From NCBI GenBank assembly GCA_022449455.1, contig JAKUPL010000008.1, positions 116,981 through 180,980 of the forward strand: 64,000 bases of DNA, written 5' to 3'. The notes beneath the pieces were generated by a model. The model was not told where the DNA came from, searched no databases, and saw nothing but the letters and a program-made list of their open reading frames with translations. The position numbers were made by a program, and so were the translations under genes. Every line of letters starts with the position of its first letter. Positions within the stretch are counted from its first letter, which is position 1. The DNA comes from Alcanivorax sp. GTDB taxonomy: Bacteria; Pseudomonadota; Gammaproteobacteria; Pseudomonadales; Alcanivoracaceae. Below, piece after piece: positions 10,819 to 18,266 of this stretch.

Positions 10819-11430
10819 ATGACCACGCTTGCCGATCCGGCTCAAGCCGACCGCACCCTGTCCGCCCGCCTCAAGCACGAAACCCACGCCATCCATGATG
10901 CGCTGGACAGCCGCATCAGCGCCCTGTCGCCGTTTCTGGACCGCGCGCGCTACGCACGTTTCCTGCGCGTGCAGCTGCGTTTCCAGACCGCCACCGCGCC
11001 GCTCTATGAGCGCGACGATCTGCAGCAACGGTTCCCGGGGCTGCTGGAGCGCAGCCGGGTGGATCTGATCGAGGCGGATTGCCGCGATCTGGGCATCGCC
11101 GAGGCCGACATCGAGGCGGACCGCGCCGCCGGCCGGGCGGTGGCCATCGAAGACGGCGACGCCGTGATCGGTTGGCTGTACACCAACGAGGGCTCCAATC
11201 TGGGCGCCGCCTTTCTGTTCAAGCGCGCGCAGAAGGAACTGGACCTGAGCGCCGACTTCGGTGCCCGCCATCTGGCCGGCCATCCGGACGGACGCGGCCT
11301 GCATTGGAAGCGCTTCAAGGCCCAGCTGGACGAACTCGGCCTGAACGATGCGCAGCAGGACCAGGCGGTGCGCGGCGCCCGGGCCGCGTTCGCGTTCGTG
11401 CGGGAATCCGTGGAAGCGGTAATGGCATGA
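10819..11430 (+). CDS. hemO: Heme oxygenase (biliverdin-producing)
   Basis: A 203-residue bacterial heme oxygenase that opens heme to biliverdin, CO and iron in the cytosol. The proximal histidine is in LKHETHAIHDALDSRI near residue 26, and the distal-helix glycine region is WLYTNEGSNLGAAFLFKRA. The length fits the HemO/BphO family. The start ATG follows CGAGGAA. Its stop codon overlaps the hmuT start (ATGA), so it is co-translated with the hemin importer: imported heme is degraded for iron. No bilin-photoreceptor gene is beside it, which favours an iron role. The 184 bp before it show no clear Fur box. Confidence 0.88.
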   Translation: MTTLADPAQADRTLSARLKHETHAIHDALDSRISALSPFLDRARYARFLRVQLRFQTATAPLYERDDLQQRFPGLLERSRVDLIEADCRDLGIAEADIEADRAAGRAVAIEDGDAVIGWLYTNEGSNLGAAFLFKRAQKELDLSADFGARHLAGHPDGRGLHWKRFKAQLDELGLNDAQQDQAVRGARAAFAFVRESVEAVMA

Positions 11431-12251
11431 GGGCGGGCATGCGAGTTGTGATCGGGCTGCTGGCCCTGTGTCTTTCCATGGCCGGCCAGGCCCAGCAGCG
11501 TCTGGTGGTGGCCGGTGGCGAACTGACCGAAATCGTTTATGCCCTGGACGCCGGCGACCGGCTGGTGGCGGTGGACTCCACCAGCAACTATCCGGCGGCG
11601 GCGCGGCAACTGCCCAAGCTGGGCTATGTGCGGGCGCTGCCGGTGGAGGGCACCCTGGCGCTGAAGCCGGACCTGGTGCTGCTGTCCGGGGAGGCGGGCC
11701 CGCCGCCGGCGGTGGCGCAGCTCAAGCAGGCCACCTCGGTGCGCGTGATCGACCCGGAGTGGAGCCCCGCCGGGCTGTTGGCCCGGGTCGAGCAGGTGGC
11801 GCAGGCACTGGATCTGCAAGAGCGGGGCGAGCAACTGAACGCCGAGCTGCGCGAGCGCTTCGCGACCCTGGATAAAAGGCTGCCGCTGGCGGACCCGCCG
11901 CGCACCCTGCTGGTGCTGTCCGCCGGCCGCCACGGCGTGCAGGTGGCGGGCAAGGGCACCCAGGGTCAGGCCTTGCTGGATGCGCTGGGGCTACCCAACG
12001 TGGCCCAGGGGGAGGGCTACAAGCCGCTGAATGTCGAGGCGGTGCTGGCCGCCGATCCGCAGTTGATCCTCATCGCCGAGACCCGGCCAGGCAGCTTCCA
12101 GCCGGAGCAGTTGCCGCTGCTGGAGAGCACCGACGCCGGCGCCCATGGCCGGGTGCTGGTGGCCGACGGCATGCGGCTGCTGGGCTTCGGCCCGCGCCTG
12201 CCGGACGCCATGGAAGAGGTGCTGGAGGTGGCCACCGGTGAGGGCGGCTGA
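11427..12251 (+). CDS. hmuT: Hemin ABC transporter periplasmic binding protein
   Basis: A 274-residue periplasmic hemin-binding protein of the cluster-A (BtuF/FhuD) class. The N-terminal signal peptide VVIGLLALCLSMAGQAQ is followed by RLVVAGGELTEIVYAL, and the pattern of two lobes is visible with RVIDPEWSPAGLLARVEQVA as the linking helix. Start could be ATG 11427 (overlapping hemO as ATGA) or ATG 11439; the second gives a tighter signal peptide. It hands heme to HmuU and HmuV encoded downstream. An outer-membrane TonB receptor is not in this window. Confidence 0.87.
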   Translation: MRAGMRVVIGLLALCLSMAGQAQQRLVVAGGELTEIVYALDAGDRLVAVDSTSNYPAAARQLPKLGYVRALPVEGTLALKPDLVLLSGEAGPPPAVAQLKQATSVRVIDPEWSPAGLLARVEQVAQALDLQERGEQLNAELRERFATLDKRLPLADPPRTLLVLSAGRHGVQVAGKGTQGQALLDALGLPNVAQGEGYKPLNVEAVLAADPQLILIAETRPGSFQPEQLPLLESTDAGAHGRVLVADGMRLLGFGPRLPDAMEEVLEVATGEGG

Positions 12252-13248
12252 GCCCCGGCGCTGGCCGGTGGCACCGACGCTGGCCGCTTTGGCGGGGCTG
12301 CTGGCCCTGGGCATGGTGATCGCCGCGCTGGCCGGCCCCTTGTCGGTGGCCCCGGCGACCCTGTGGCGGGGTGTCTGGGAAGGCAGTGACCAGCCCGGTT
12401 ATCTGGTGGTGCGCGACCTGCGGCTGCCGCGCATTCTGATGGCGGCCCTGGTGGGCGCGGCGCTGGCGTCCACCGGCGCCGCGCTTCAGGGTCTGTTCCG
12501 CAACTCGCTGGCGGACCCGGGACTGATCGGCATCTCCGCCGGTGCCGCCCTGGGAGCGGTGTCGGTGATCGTGCTCGGCGGCGGTGCCCTGGGCCATCAG
12601 GCGCTGCCGGTGGCCGCTTTCGCTGGCGCCCTGGTCACCACCTTCCTGATGTGGCGCATCGCCTCGCGAGGCGGCGAAACCCGGGTGGCGCTGTTGCTGC
12701 TGGCGGGCATCGCCATCGGCGCCATCGCCATGGCGCTCACCGGCGTGCTCACCTTCATGGCCGACGACAACGAACTGCGCACCCTCACGTTCTGGGCCAT
12801 GGGCAGCCTGGCCCACAGCCGCTGGTCCGACGTCGCTCTGGTGGCGCCCTGGCTGCTGGCGGGCATCGTGCTGATGCCGCTGCTGGCACGGCCGCTCAAC
12901 GGCTTGATGCTGGGCGAGCAGGCGGCCCTGCATCTGGGCCACGCGGTGCCCCGGGCCAAGCGCGCGGTGATGGTGCTGGGAGCGGTGTCGGTGGGCGCGG
13001 CGGTGGCCGCCGCCGGCCAGATCAGTTTCGTGGGCCTGGTGGCCCCGCATCTGGTGCGGCTGCTGATCGGCGTCGATCACCGCTGGCTGATTCCCGGCGC
13101 CGCCGCCCTGGGCGCGGTGCTCACCGTGTTCGCCGACACCCTGGCGCGTACCCTGGTGGCGCCGGCGGAACTGCCCATCGGTCTGGTGATGGCGCTGCTG
13201 GGCGGGCCGTTTTTCCTGGTGTTGTTGCTGCGCCGCCATGGAGTCTGA
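12238..13248 (+). CDS. hmuU: Hemin ABC transporter permease
   Basis: A 336-residue FecCD-family permease with about ten hydrophobic segments. Family motifs seen are RLPRILMAALVGAALASTGA, LFRNSLADPGLIGISAGAAL and the later FVGLVAPHLVRLLIG. GTG 12238 is chosen because it gives the normal family length and has GGAGG upstream; it overlaps hmuT by 14 bp. It forms the membrane channel with HmuT outside and HmuV inside. Confidence 0.87.
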   Translation: MRAAEPRRWPVAPTLAALAGLLALGMVIAALAGPLSVAPATLWRGVWEGSDQPGYLVVRDLRLPRILMAALVGAALASTGAALQGLFRNSLADPGLIGISAGAALGAVSVIVLGGGALGHQALPVAAFAGALVTTFLMWRIASRGGETRVALLLLAGIAIGAIAMALTGVLTFMADDNELRTLTFWAMGSLAHSRWSDVALVAPWLLAGIVLMPLLARPLNGLMLGEQAALHLGHAVPRAKRAVMVLGAVSVGAAVAAAGQISFVGLVAPHLVRLLIGVDHRWLIPGAAALGAVLTVFADTLARTLVAPAELPIGLVMALLGGPFFLVLLLRRHGV

Positions 13249-13251
13249 GCA

Positions 13252-14037
13252 ATGAGCGAGGTGTTATTGGACGTCACCGGCGTGACGGTGCGGGCGGGCG
13301 ATCGGAGCTTGCTGTCCGATATCGCTTTTCAGGCGCGGGCCGGCGAGCGGCTGGCGCTGCTGGGCCCCAACGGCGCCGGCAAATCCACCCTGATGCGCGC
13401 GCTGGCCGGCGACCTGACCCCGGACGCCGGCGCCGTGACCCTGCGGGGCAGGCCACTGCCGGACTGGCCACTGGCGGAGTTGGCGCGGCGTCGTTCGGTG
13501 ATGCTGCAACACACCCCGGTGGGGTTTCCGGTGCGCGTCGATGAAGTGGTGGCCCTGGGGCTGCCCGGGCGCCGCCATGGCAACGCCGGCGATGCGCTGG
13601 TGGGCCAGCTGCTGGACCGGTTCGGCGTCGCCCATCTGCGCGGGCGGGCCTACCCGTCCCTCTCCGGCGGCGAGCAACAGCGGGTGCATCTGGCCCGCGT
13701 GCTTGCCCAGGTATGGGATACGCCGGGGCCGCGCCTGCTGCTGCTGGACGAAAGCACCTCGGCGCTGGACCCGGCGCAGCAGTACCGGGTACTGGCGACC
13801 CTGGCGGCGCTGGCCGAGCAGGGTGATTATCTGATCGTGCTGGTGTGCCATGACCTGCCGCTCGCCCACGCCTTCGCTTCACGCGTGCTGATGCTGGACC
13901 AGGGTCGCCTGCTGGCCGACGATACGCCGGCCCGGGTGCTGACCCCGGAGCGGCTGGCGGCGGTCTACGGCTTGCGCAGCCGCTGGTTGGATCACCCGGA
14001 TGGGCCGGTGCTGCATGTGGAGGGTGCGCTCGAATAG
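13252..14037 (+). CDS. hmuV: Hemin ABC transporter ATP-binding protein
   Basis: A 261-residue ATPase that powers hemin import. Walker A is LLGPNGAGKSTLMRAL, the signature is LSGGEQQRVHLARVLAQ, and Walker B is LLLLDESTSALDPAQQYRV. The gene starts 3 bp after hmuU. It ends the operon; no terminator hairpin is evident before the tetR gene. Confidence 0.88.
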   Translation: MSEVLLDVTGVTVRAGDRSLLSDIAFQARAGERLALLGPNGAGKSTLMRALAGDLTPDAGAVTLRGRPLPDWPLAELARRRSVMLQHTPVGFPVRVDEVVALGLPGRRHGNAGDALVGQLLDRFGVAHLRGRAYPSLSGGEQQRVHLARVLAQVWDTPGPRLLLLDESTSALDPAQQYRVLATLAALAEQGDYLIVLVCHDLPLAHAFASRVLMLDQGRLLADDTPARVLTPERLAAVYGLRSRWLDHPDGPVLHVEGALE

Positions 14038-14040
14038 GCG

Positions 14041-14073
14041 TACTAATGGAATGGTGTTAGTATCGGTCCATTA
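14041..14073. promoter_or_regulatory. Inverted repeats before the tetR gene (operator candidate)
   Basis: Two overlapping inverted repeats lie 24-56 bp before the start codon: TACTAA (14041-14046) with TTAGTA (14057-14062), and TAATGGA (14044-14050) with TCCATTA (14067-14073). Such dyads are usual autoregulation sites of TetR proteins. A related repeat, GTAATG-N6-CATTAC, lies after the gene at 14915-14932. Confidence 0.5.
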
Positions 14074-14096
14074 ATCCGTCTTTAAGGTGAAAGGGA

Positions 14097-14882
14097 ATGG
14101 CGGCAGCGAAGAAGGCCACCGGTCGCAAGAACAGCAAAAAGAACGCACCGGATGAGATGACCGGCACGCGCCTGGAGCTGACGCTCGCCGCCGAGAAGGT
14201 GCTTGCCGTCAATGGACTCAACGGCGGCACCCTGCGACAGATCAGGGAGGAGGCGGGGCAGAAGAACGAGTCCGCCATCCATTACTATTTCGGTTCCCGG
14301 GAAGCGATCATTCAGTCAGTGCTGTCGCTGCGCTCCAAGCCGATCGACGCGGACCGGCGGGCGATGCTTGAACGGGCCCGCGCCGAGGCCGGCGACGCAC
14401 CGCTTTCCACGGAACAGCTGGTGCGCTGCGGGCTGATGCCGCTGGCTCGTTACGTGCTTGATAACGAGGCGCCGGGCTTTTATTTGCGGTTTCTGGTGCA
14501 GCTGCACGTGGAACGCGCCGCCTGGCTGCATTTCAATAGCGACTATGGCGTGGGTACCGCCCAATGCCTGGACGCGTTCTACGAAAGCAAATCCTATCTG
14601 CCCACCGCGCTCATCGAGCAGCGCTTTCTCAGCATGTTGTTCATGCACATCAACGGCATGGCCGCCCTGGAGCGGATTCGCTCGGAGAAGGGCGCGGCGT
14701 TCCGCCGCGCGGAAGCCTGGGTGCGCGTGGAAGACATCGTCACGGGCAGCGTGGCGATGTACGACGCGCCGGTATCACCGGCCACCCTGAAAGCGATCCG
14801 CGAAGCGGACGCGCTGTACGGGGAGCTGCCCGCCTACACCCGCATTGGCATCAAGCGACAACAGGTTCCGGCGCGCGGGTAA
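14097..14882 (+). CDS. TetR-family transcriptional regulator
   Basis: A 261-residue TetR-type repressor. A lysine-rich N-terminus (MAAAKKATGRKNSKKNAP) leads into the helix-turn-helix TLRQIREEAGQKNESAIHYYFGSREAII (about residues 42-68). The C-terminal ligand domain has no recognisable specific family. It is longer than the usual 190-220 residues because of the basic tail at the front and an extended C-terminus. It faces the same way as the TRAP and catabolic genes, with a 413-bp region between that carries more dyads, so it likely represses that locus in response to its acid or CoA ester. Confidence 0.82.
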   Translation: MAAAKKATGRKNSKKNAPDEMTGTRLELTLAAEKVLAVNGLNGGTLRQIREEAGQKNESAIHYYFGSREAIIQSVLSLRSKPIDADRRAMLERARAEAGDAPLSTEQLVRCGLMPLARYVLDNEAPGFYLRFLVQLHVERAAWLHFNSDYGVGTAQCLDAFYESKSYLPTALIEQRFLSMLFMHINGMAALERIRSEKGAAFRRAEAWVRVEDIVTGSVAMYDAPVSPATLKAIREADALYGELPAYTRIGIKRQQVPARG

Positions 14883-14883
14883 C

Positions 14884-15166
14884 GTTACCGGTGTTACCCC
14901 GGGTGTTACCAAAAGTAATGGTTCAACATTACGATGAGCCAATTGTTTTGATGCTTTTCCATTATTTTGTTCCTCGCTGGCGGCCTTTTCGAGTTGCCCG
15001 TTCGGGCGCCCGTCTTTCTCTTCAGTGGCTGCCCCTCCGCCCACAAGCGTTCCCGGATCGGCATCGGGTAACGCTATAGATTCATATATTTCAATGTATT
15101 GCTGCGACCTGTCCCGATAGAGGTGAGGCGAAAACGATTGTTCACCTCCTGTTCTGCTTGGAGGTG
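14884..15166 (+). promoter_or_regulatory. Leader region before the TRAP locus: repeats and alternative hairpins
   Basis: The 413 bp between tetR and the TRAP gene (14883-15295) contain no gene I can support. GTTACC occurs at 14884-14889, 14893-14898 and 14905-14910, the last two within exact GGTGTTACC copies 12 bp apart. A perfect dyad GTAATG-N6-CATTAC is at 14915-14932. Further on, GAGGTGA (15120-15126) can pair with TCACCTC (15142-15148), while the shared CACCTCC (15143-15149) can instead pair with GGAGGTG (15160-15166). These two hairpins exclude each other, as in an attenuator or riboswitch-like leader. Confidence 0.45.
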
Positions 15167-15295
15167 CTGCTCGTCTTCGAAGGTGAGTCGTGGAGGGTCG
15201 TTGAGTGTTGGATAATTGACAGCCATTAAATTGGCGTGATCTGATGAGCCAACAACAACACGAAGGCGGACTGACAGGTCCGCGGGAGAGGCAGA

Positions 15296-17203
15296 GTGCT
15301 CACAGATTCAAGCCGCAGGCTCGGCCTGGCCATCGCCGTGGTGCTGGCCGCCATCAGTATCTATACATCCCTTTTCGGCATCTTCGATCCGGGCTACCAG
15401 CGTCCTCTGACCTTCGCCGCCTGTGTGCTGGTGGCGGTATTGGTCAAGCCGCTGGTGAGTCTGTACACGCCGCGCAACGGCGCGATGCGCGCTGTGTTCT
15501 GGCTGATCGATGCGTTGCTGGTGGGGGCCATCCTGTTGGCGGTGGCCCGCTTTCTGAGTTTCGCCGGCGCCATGGAAAACATGCTGGTGGATTACAGCCG
15601 CACCGATCAGTTGATCGCGCTGGCCGGGGTGGTGGCGGTGATCGAACTGGCGCGGCGGGAATTCGGGCTGGGCCTGTCGCTGTTCGCCGGTGTCACGCTG
15701 CTGTATTGCCTGTTTGGCGATCTGCTGCCTCCGGCGGTGCGCCACGCCGGCTTTTCCCTGGATCAGGTGATGCAGGGCATGTGGTACGGCTTCAGCGGGG
15801 TGTTCGGCGCGCCGGTGGCGGTGATGATCGAGCTGCTGTTCATCTACATCGTGTTCGGCGTGATCCTGGAGGCCACCGGCGCCGGGCCGGCGCTGGTGCG
15901 CATGTCCATTCGCGTGACCGGCCGGCTGCCCGGCGGTCCCGCCCACGCGGCGATCTTCGCCAGCATGCTGTTCGGCACCATGTCCGGCAGCGTCACCGCC
16001 AATGTGGCGGGTACCGGTGCCTTTACCATTCCCATGATCAAACGCCGTGGCTTCAGCCCGGCCTTCGCCGGCGCCGTGGAGGCGGCGGCATCCACCGGCG
16101 GACAGGTGATTCCGCCGGTCATGGGCGCCGCCGCCTTTATGATGGCCCAGCTGACCGGCACCCCCTATCTGCTGATCTGCGTGGCGGCGTTGTTGCCGGC
16201 GCTGTTCTATGTGTCGGCGCTGTTCGCGGCGGTGTACTACGAGGCCCGCCGCCTGGGCATCGAGCCCACCGCCGAACATGAACTGCCGGTACTCACCAAG
16301 GACGACTGGCTGCGCTCGCTGATGTTCGTGGCGCCCGTACTCACCGTGATTCTGGTGCTGGCCGCCGGTCGTTCACCGGCCATGGCGGGGGTCTGGGCGA
16401 CCCTGGTGGCGATGGCGTTCGGTTTCATCAATCCCGAGATCCGTCGTCGCCCCTGGTCGCTGATCAAGGCGCTGGCCGGCGGTGGCGTGGCGGCGTCGCG
16501 CATCATGATCGCGGTGGGTGCCATCGGCGTGGTGATCGCCGGCATGGATCTTACCGGCCTCGGGTTGAGCTTCGCGCAGATGGTGGCGGGGCTGGGCGAG
16601 CACAGTCTGCTGCTGAGCCTTCTGCTCACCGCCCTGGGCTGCCTGGTGCTGGGCATGGGCATGCCCACCTTGCCGGCTTATCTGATCATCGTCCTGGTCA
16701 TGGGGCCGGCGCTGAGAGCGTTCGATGTGCCGCTGATCGCCGCTCATCTGTTCGTCCTGTACTTCGGCGTGTTGTCGGCCATCACGCCGCCGGTGGCGCT
16801 GGCGGCCTTCGCCGCCGCGCCGCTCGCCGATGCCAACCCCATGAAGGTCGCCGGCGCCTCGGTCCGACTCACTCTGGTCGGCTTTCTGGTGCCGTTCCTG
16901 TTCGTCTTCAATCCGTCCCTGCTGCTGATCGTCGATGGCTTCAACATGGTGGATCTGGTCTGGGGCGTGCTGCGTATCGTTCTCGTGATCTGGGCCGTGA
17001 CCACCGGCTTCGCCGGCTTTGGCGGCGGTCGTCTGAGCGTGCTCGCCCGAGGGCTCCGGTTCGTGGTGGCGACGCTGCTGATGATGCGCGGGACCTCGGT
17101 GGAACTGATCGGCCTGGTGATGGCCGTGGTGATCCTGTTCTTCGACTTCATCCCGCACCGTCGCCCTCGCTGGATGGGCCAGCCCTGCGCGCCCAGATCA
17201 TAG
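15296..17203 (+). CDS. TRAP transporter permease, fused small and large subunits
   Basis: A 635-residue integral membrane protein uniting the DctQ-like (4 helices) and DctM-like (about 12 helices) parts of a TRAP transporter, the form that works with TAXI binding proteins. Motifs include GTMSGSVTANVAGTGAFTIP and GGQVIPPVMGAAAFMMAQL in the DctM part and VLGMGMPTLPAYLIIVLVM later. GTG 15296 follows GGGAGAGG. It imports an organic acid with sodium or proton coupling. The TAXI protein gene follows after 28 bp. The substrate cannot be read from sequence. Confidence 0.92.
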   Translation: MLTDSSRRLGLAIAVVLAAISIYTSLFGIFDPGYQRPLTFAACVLVAVLVKPLVSLYTPRNGAMRAVFWLIDALLVGAILLAVARFLSFAGAMENMLVDYSRTDQLIALAGVVAVIELARREFGLGLSLFAGVTLLYCLFGDLLPPAVRHAGFSLDQVMQGMWYGFSGVFGAPVAVMIELLFIYIVFGVILEATGAGPALVRMSIRVTGRLPGGPAHAAIFASMLFGTMSGSVTANVAGTGAFTIPMIKRRGFSPAFAGAVEAAASTGGQVIPPVMGAAAFMMAQLTGTPYLLICVAALLPALFYVSALFAAVYYEARRLGIEPTAEHELPVLTKDDWLRSLMFVAPVLTVILVLAAGRSPAMAGVWATLVAMAFGFINPEIRRRPWSLIKALAGGGVAASRIMIAVGAIGVVIAGMDLTGLGLSFAQMVAGLGEHSLLLSLLLTALGCLVLGMGMPTLPAYLIIVLVMGPALRAFDVPLIAAHLFVLYFGVLSAITPPVALAAFAAAPLADANPMKVAGASVRLTLVGFLVPFLFVFNPSLLLIVDGFNMVDLVWGVLRIVLVIWAVTTGFAGFGGGRLSVLARGLRFVVATLLMMRGTSVELIGLVMAVVILFFDFIPHRRPRWMGQPCAPRS

Positions 17204-17231
17204 CGAGCGCTACGAGACCAAGGAGAGAGTG

Positions 17232-18266
17232 ATGTTTGGACGCAAAGTGAACGGATCCGCGGGTGGGTTGTTGCTGGTGGCGCTGCTGTTCGCGTCGCCG
17301 CTGTCCGCGGCGGAAACCACATATCTGAGAATGCAGACCGCCACGCCGGGCTCCGGGTACTACGTGTTCTCGGTGACGTTGCAATCGGTGCTGCAGCAGT
17401 CGCTGCCGGTGAAGATCAATATGACCGCCGGGGTCACCGGGCCCCGGTCCCCGCTCGATGCGGCGCGGGGCCAGACCGATCTGTATATCAGCAGCCCGTC
17501 AATCAACCACTTCATGCGTACCGGAACCGGTATGTTCGCGAGCATGGACGACGCCCCGGAGCTGTATAACAGCGTCCGCCAGATCATGACCTTTCCCGCC
17601 GGTCCCTACCACATCATGGTCCACGAGACGTCCGGCATCCGATCGCTGAAGGACATCAAGGGCCGCCGCGTGTTTCTCGGCGCCCCCGGTGGCGCCGCGA
17701 CGCTGGTGGCGACTTCCATCGTCGAGGGCGCCACCGGCTACCAACCCGGCCGCGACTATCAACTGGCCCGGCTGGATTGGACGTCCGGATTGCAGGCGTT
17801 TCAGGACGGTCATGTGGACATGCTGATCATGCCCACGCCATTGCCCTCGGCCTCGGTGGAACAGATGGTGCTGCTCGAGAAAATCCGCTTCCTGGGTATT
17901 CCCGAGCCGGCCTTCGAGAGCGACGGCATGCGGGCCGTGATGGGGTTGCCCGGCCGCACCGTGACCACCTTGCCCGCCGGTATCTACGGCGATAACCAGA
18001 CCAACGAAAGCGACGTGCGGACCATCGGCACCTGGGCCGGGCTTGGCACTCGCAAGGATCTGGATGAGGACCTGGTCTACCGGATCACCAAGGCGCTGTT
18101 CGAGAACATCGACCGCTTTCACGACGCCGCCCGCTTTCTGCAAGACGTCACCCTGGACAGCGCGCTCCAGCAAGTTCGCACGCCCCTGCACGCCGGGGCG
18201 GTGCGCTATTACCGCGAAGTGGGCATAGAGGTGCCCGACGCCCTGATTCCCCCGGAGGCTCAATGA
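17232..18266 (+). CDS. TAXI-family TRAP solute-binding protein (copy 1)
   Basis: A 344-residue periplasmic binding protein of the TAXI class. A signal peptide (GLLLVALLFASPLSAAE) is followed by TYLRMQTATPGSGYYVFSV, the typical start of the first lobe, and PAGPYHIMVHETSGIRSLKD. ATG 17232 is taken, with AGGAGAGAG before it. It captures the substrate for the fused permease upstream. A close paralogue of identical length lies at 20409-21443. The stop overlaps the next start region. Confidence 0.9.
   Translation: MFGRKVNGSAGGLLLVALLFASPLSAAETTYLRMQTATPGSGYYVFSVTLQSVLQQSLPVKINMTAGVTGPRSPLDAARGQTDLYISSPSINHFMRTGTGMFASMDDAPELYNSVRQIMTFPAGPYHIMVHETSGIRSLKDIKGRRVFLGAPGGAATLVATSIVEGATGYQPGRDYQLARLDWTSGLQAFQDGHVDMLIMPTPLPSASVEQMVLLEKIRFLGIPEPAFESDGMRAVMGLPGRTVTTLPAGIYGDNQTNESDVRTIGTWAGLGTRKDLDEDLVYRITKALFENIDRFHDAARFLQDVTLDSALQQVRTPLHAGAVRYYREVGIEVPDALIPPEAQ

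Noticed and set aside
15216..15245. TTGACA before the TRAP gene as a sigma-70 -35 box
   Set aside because: No acceptable -10 box at 16-18 bp.
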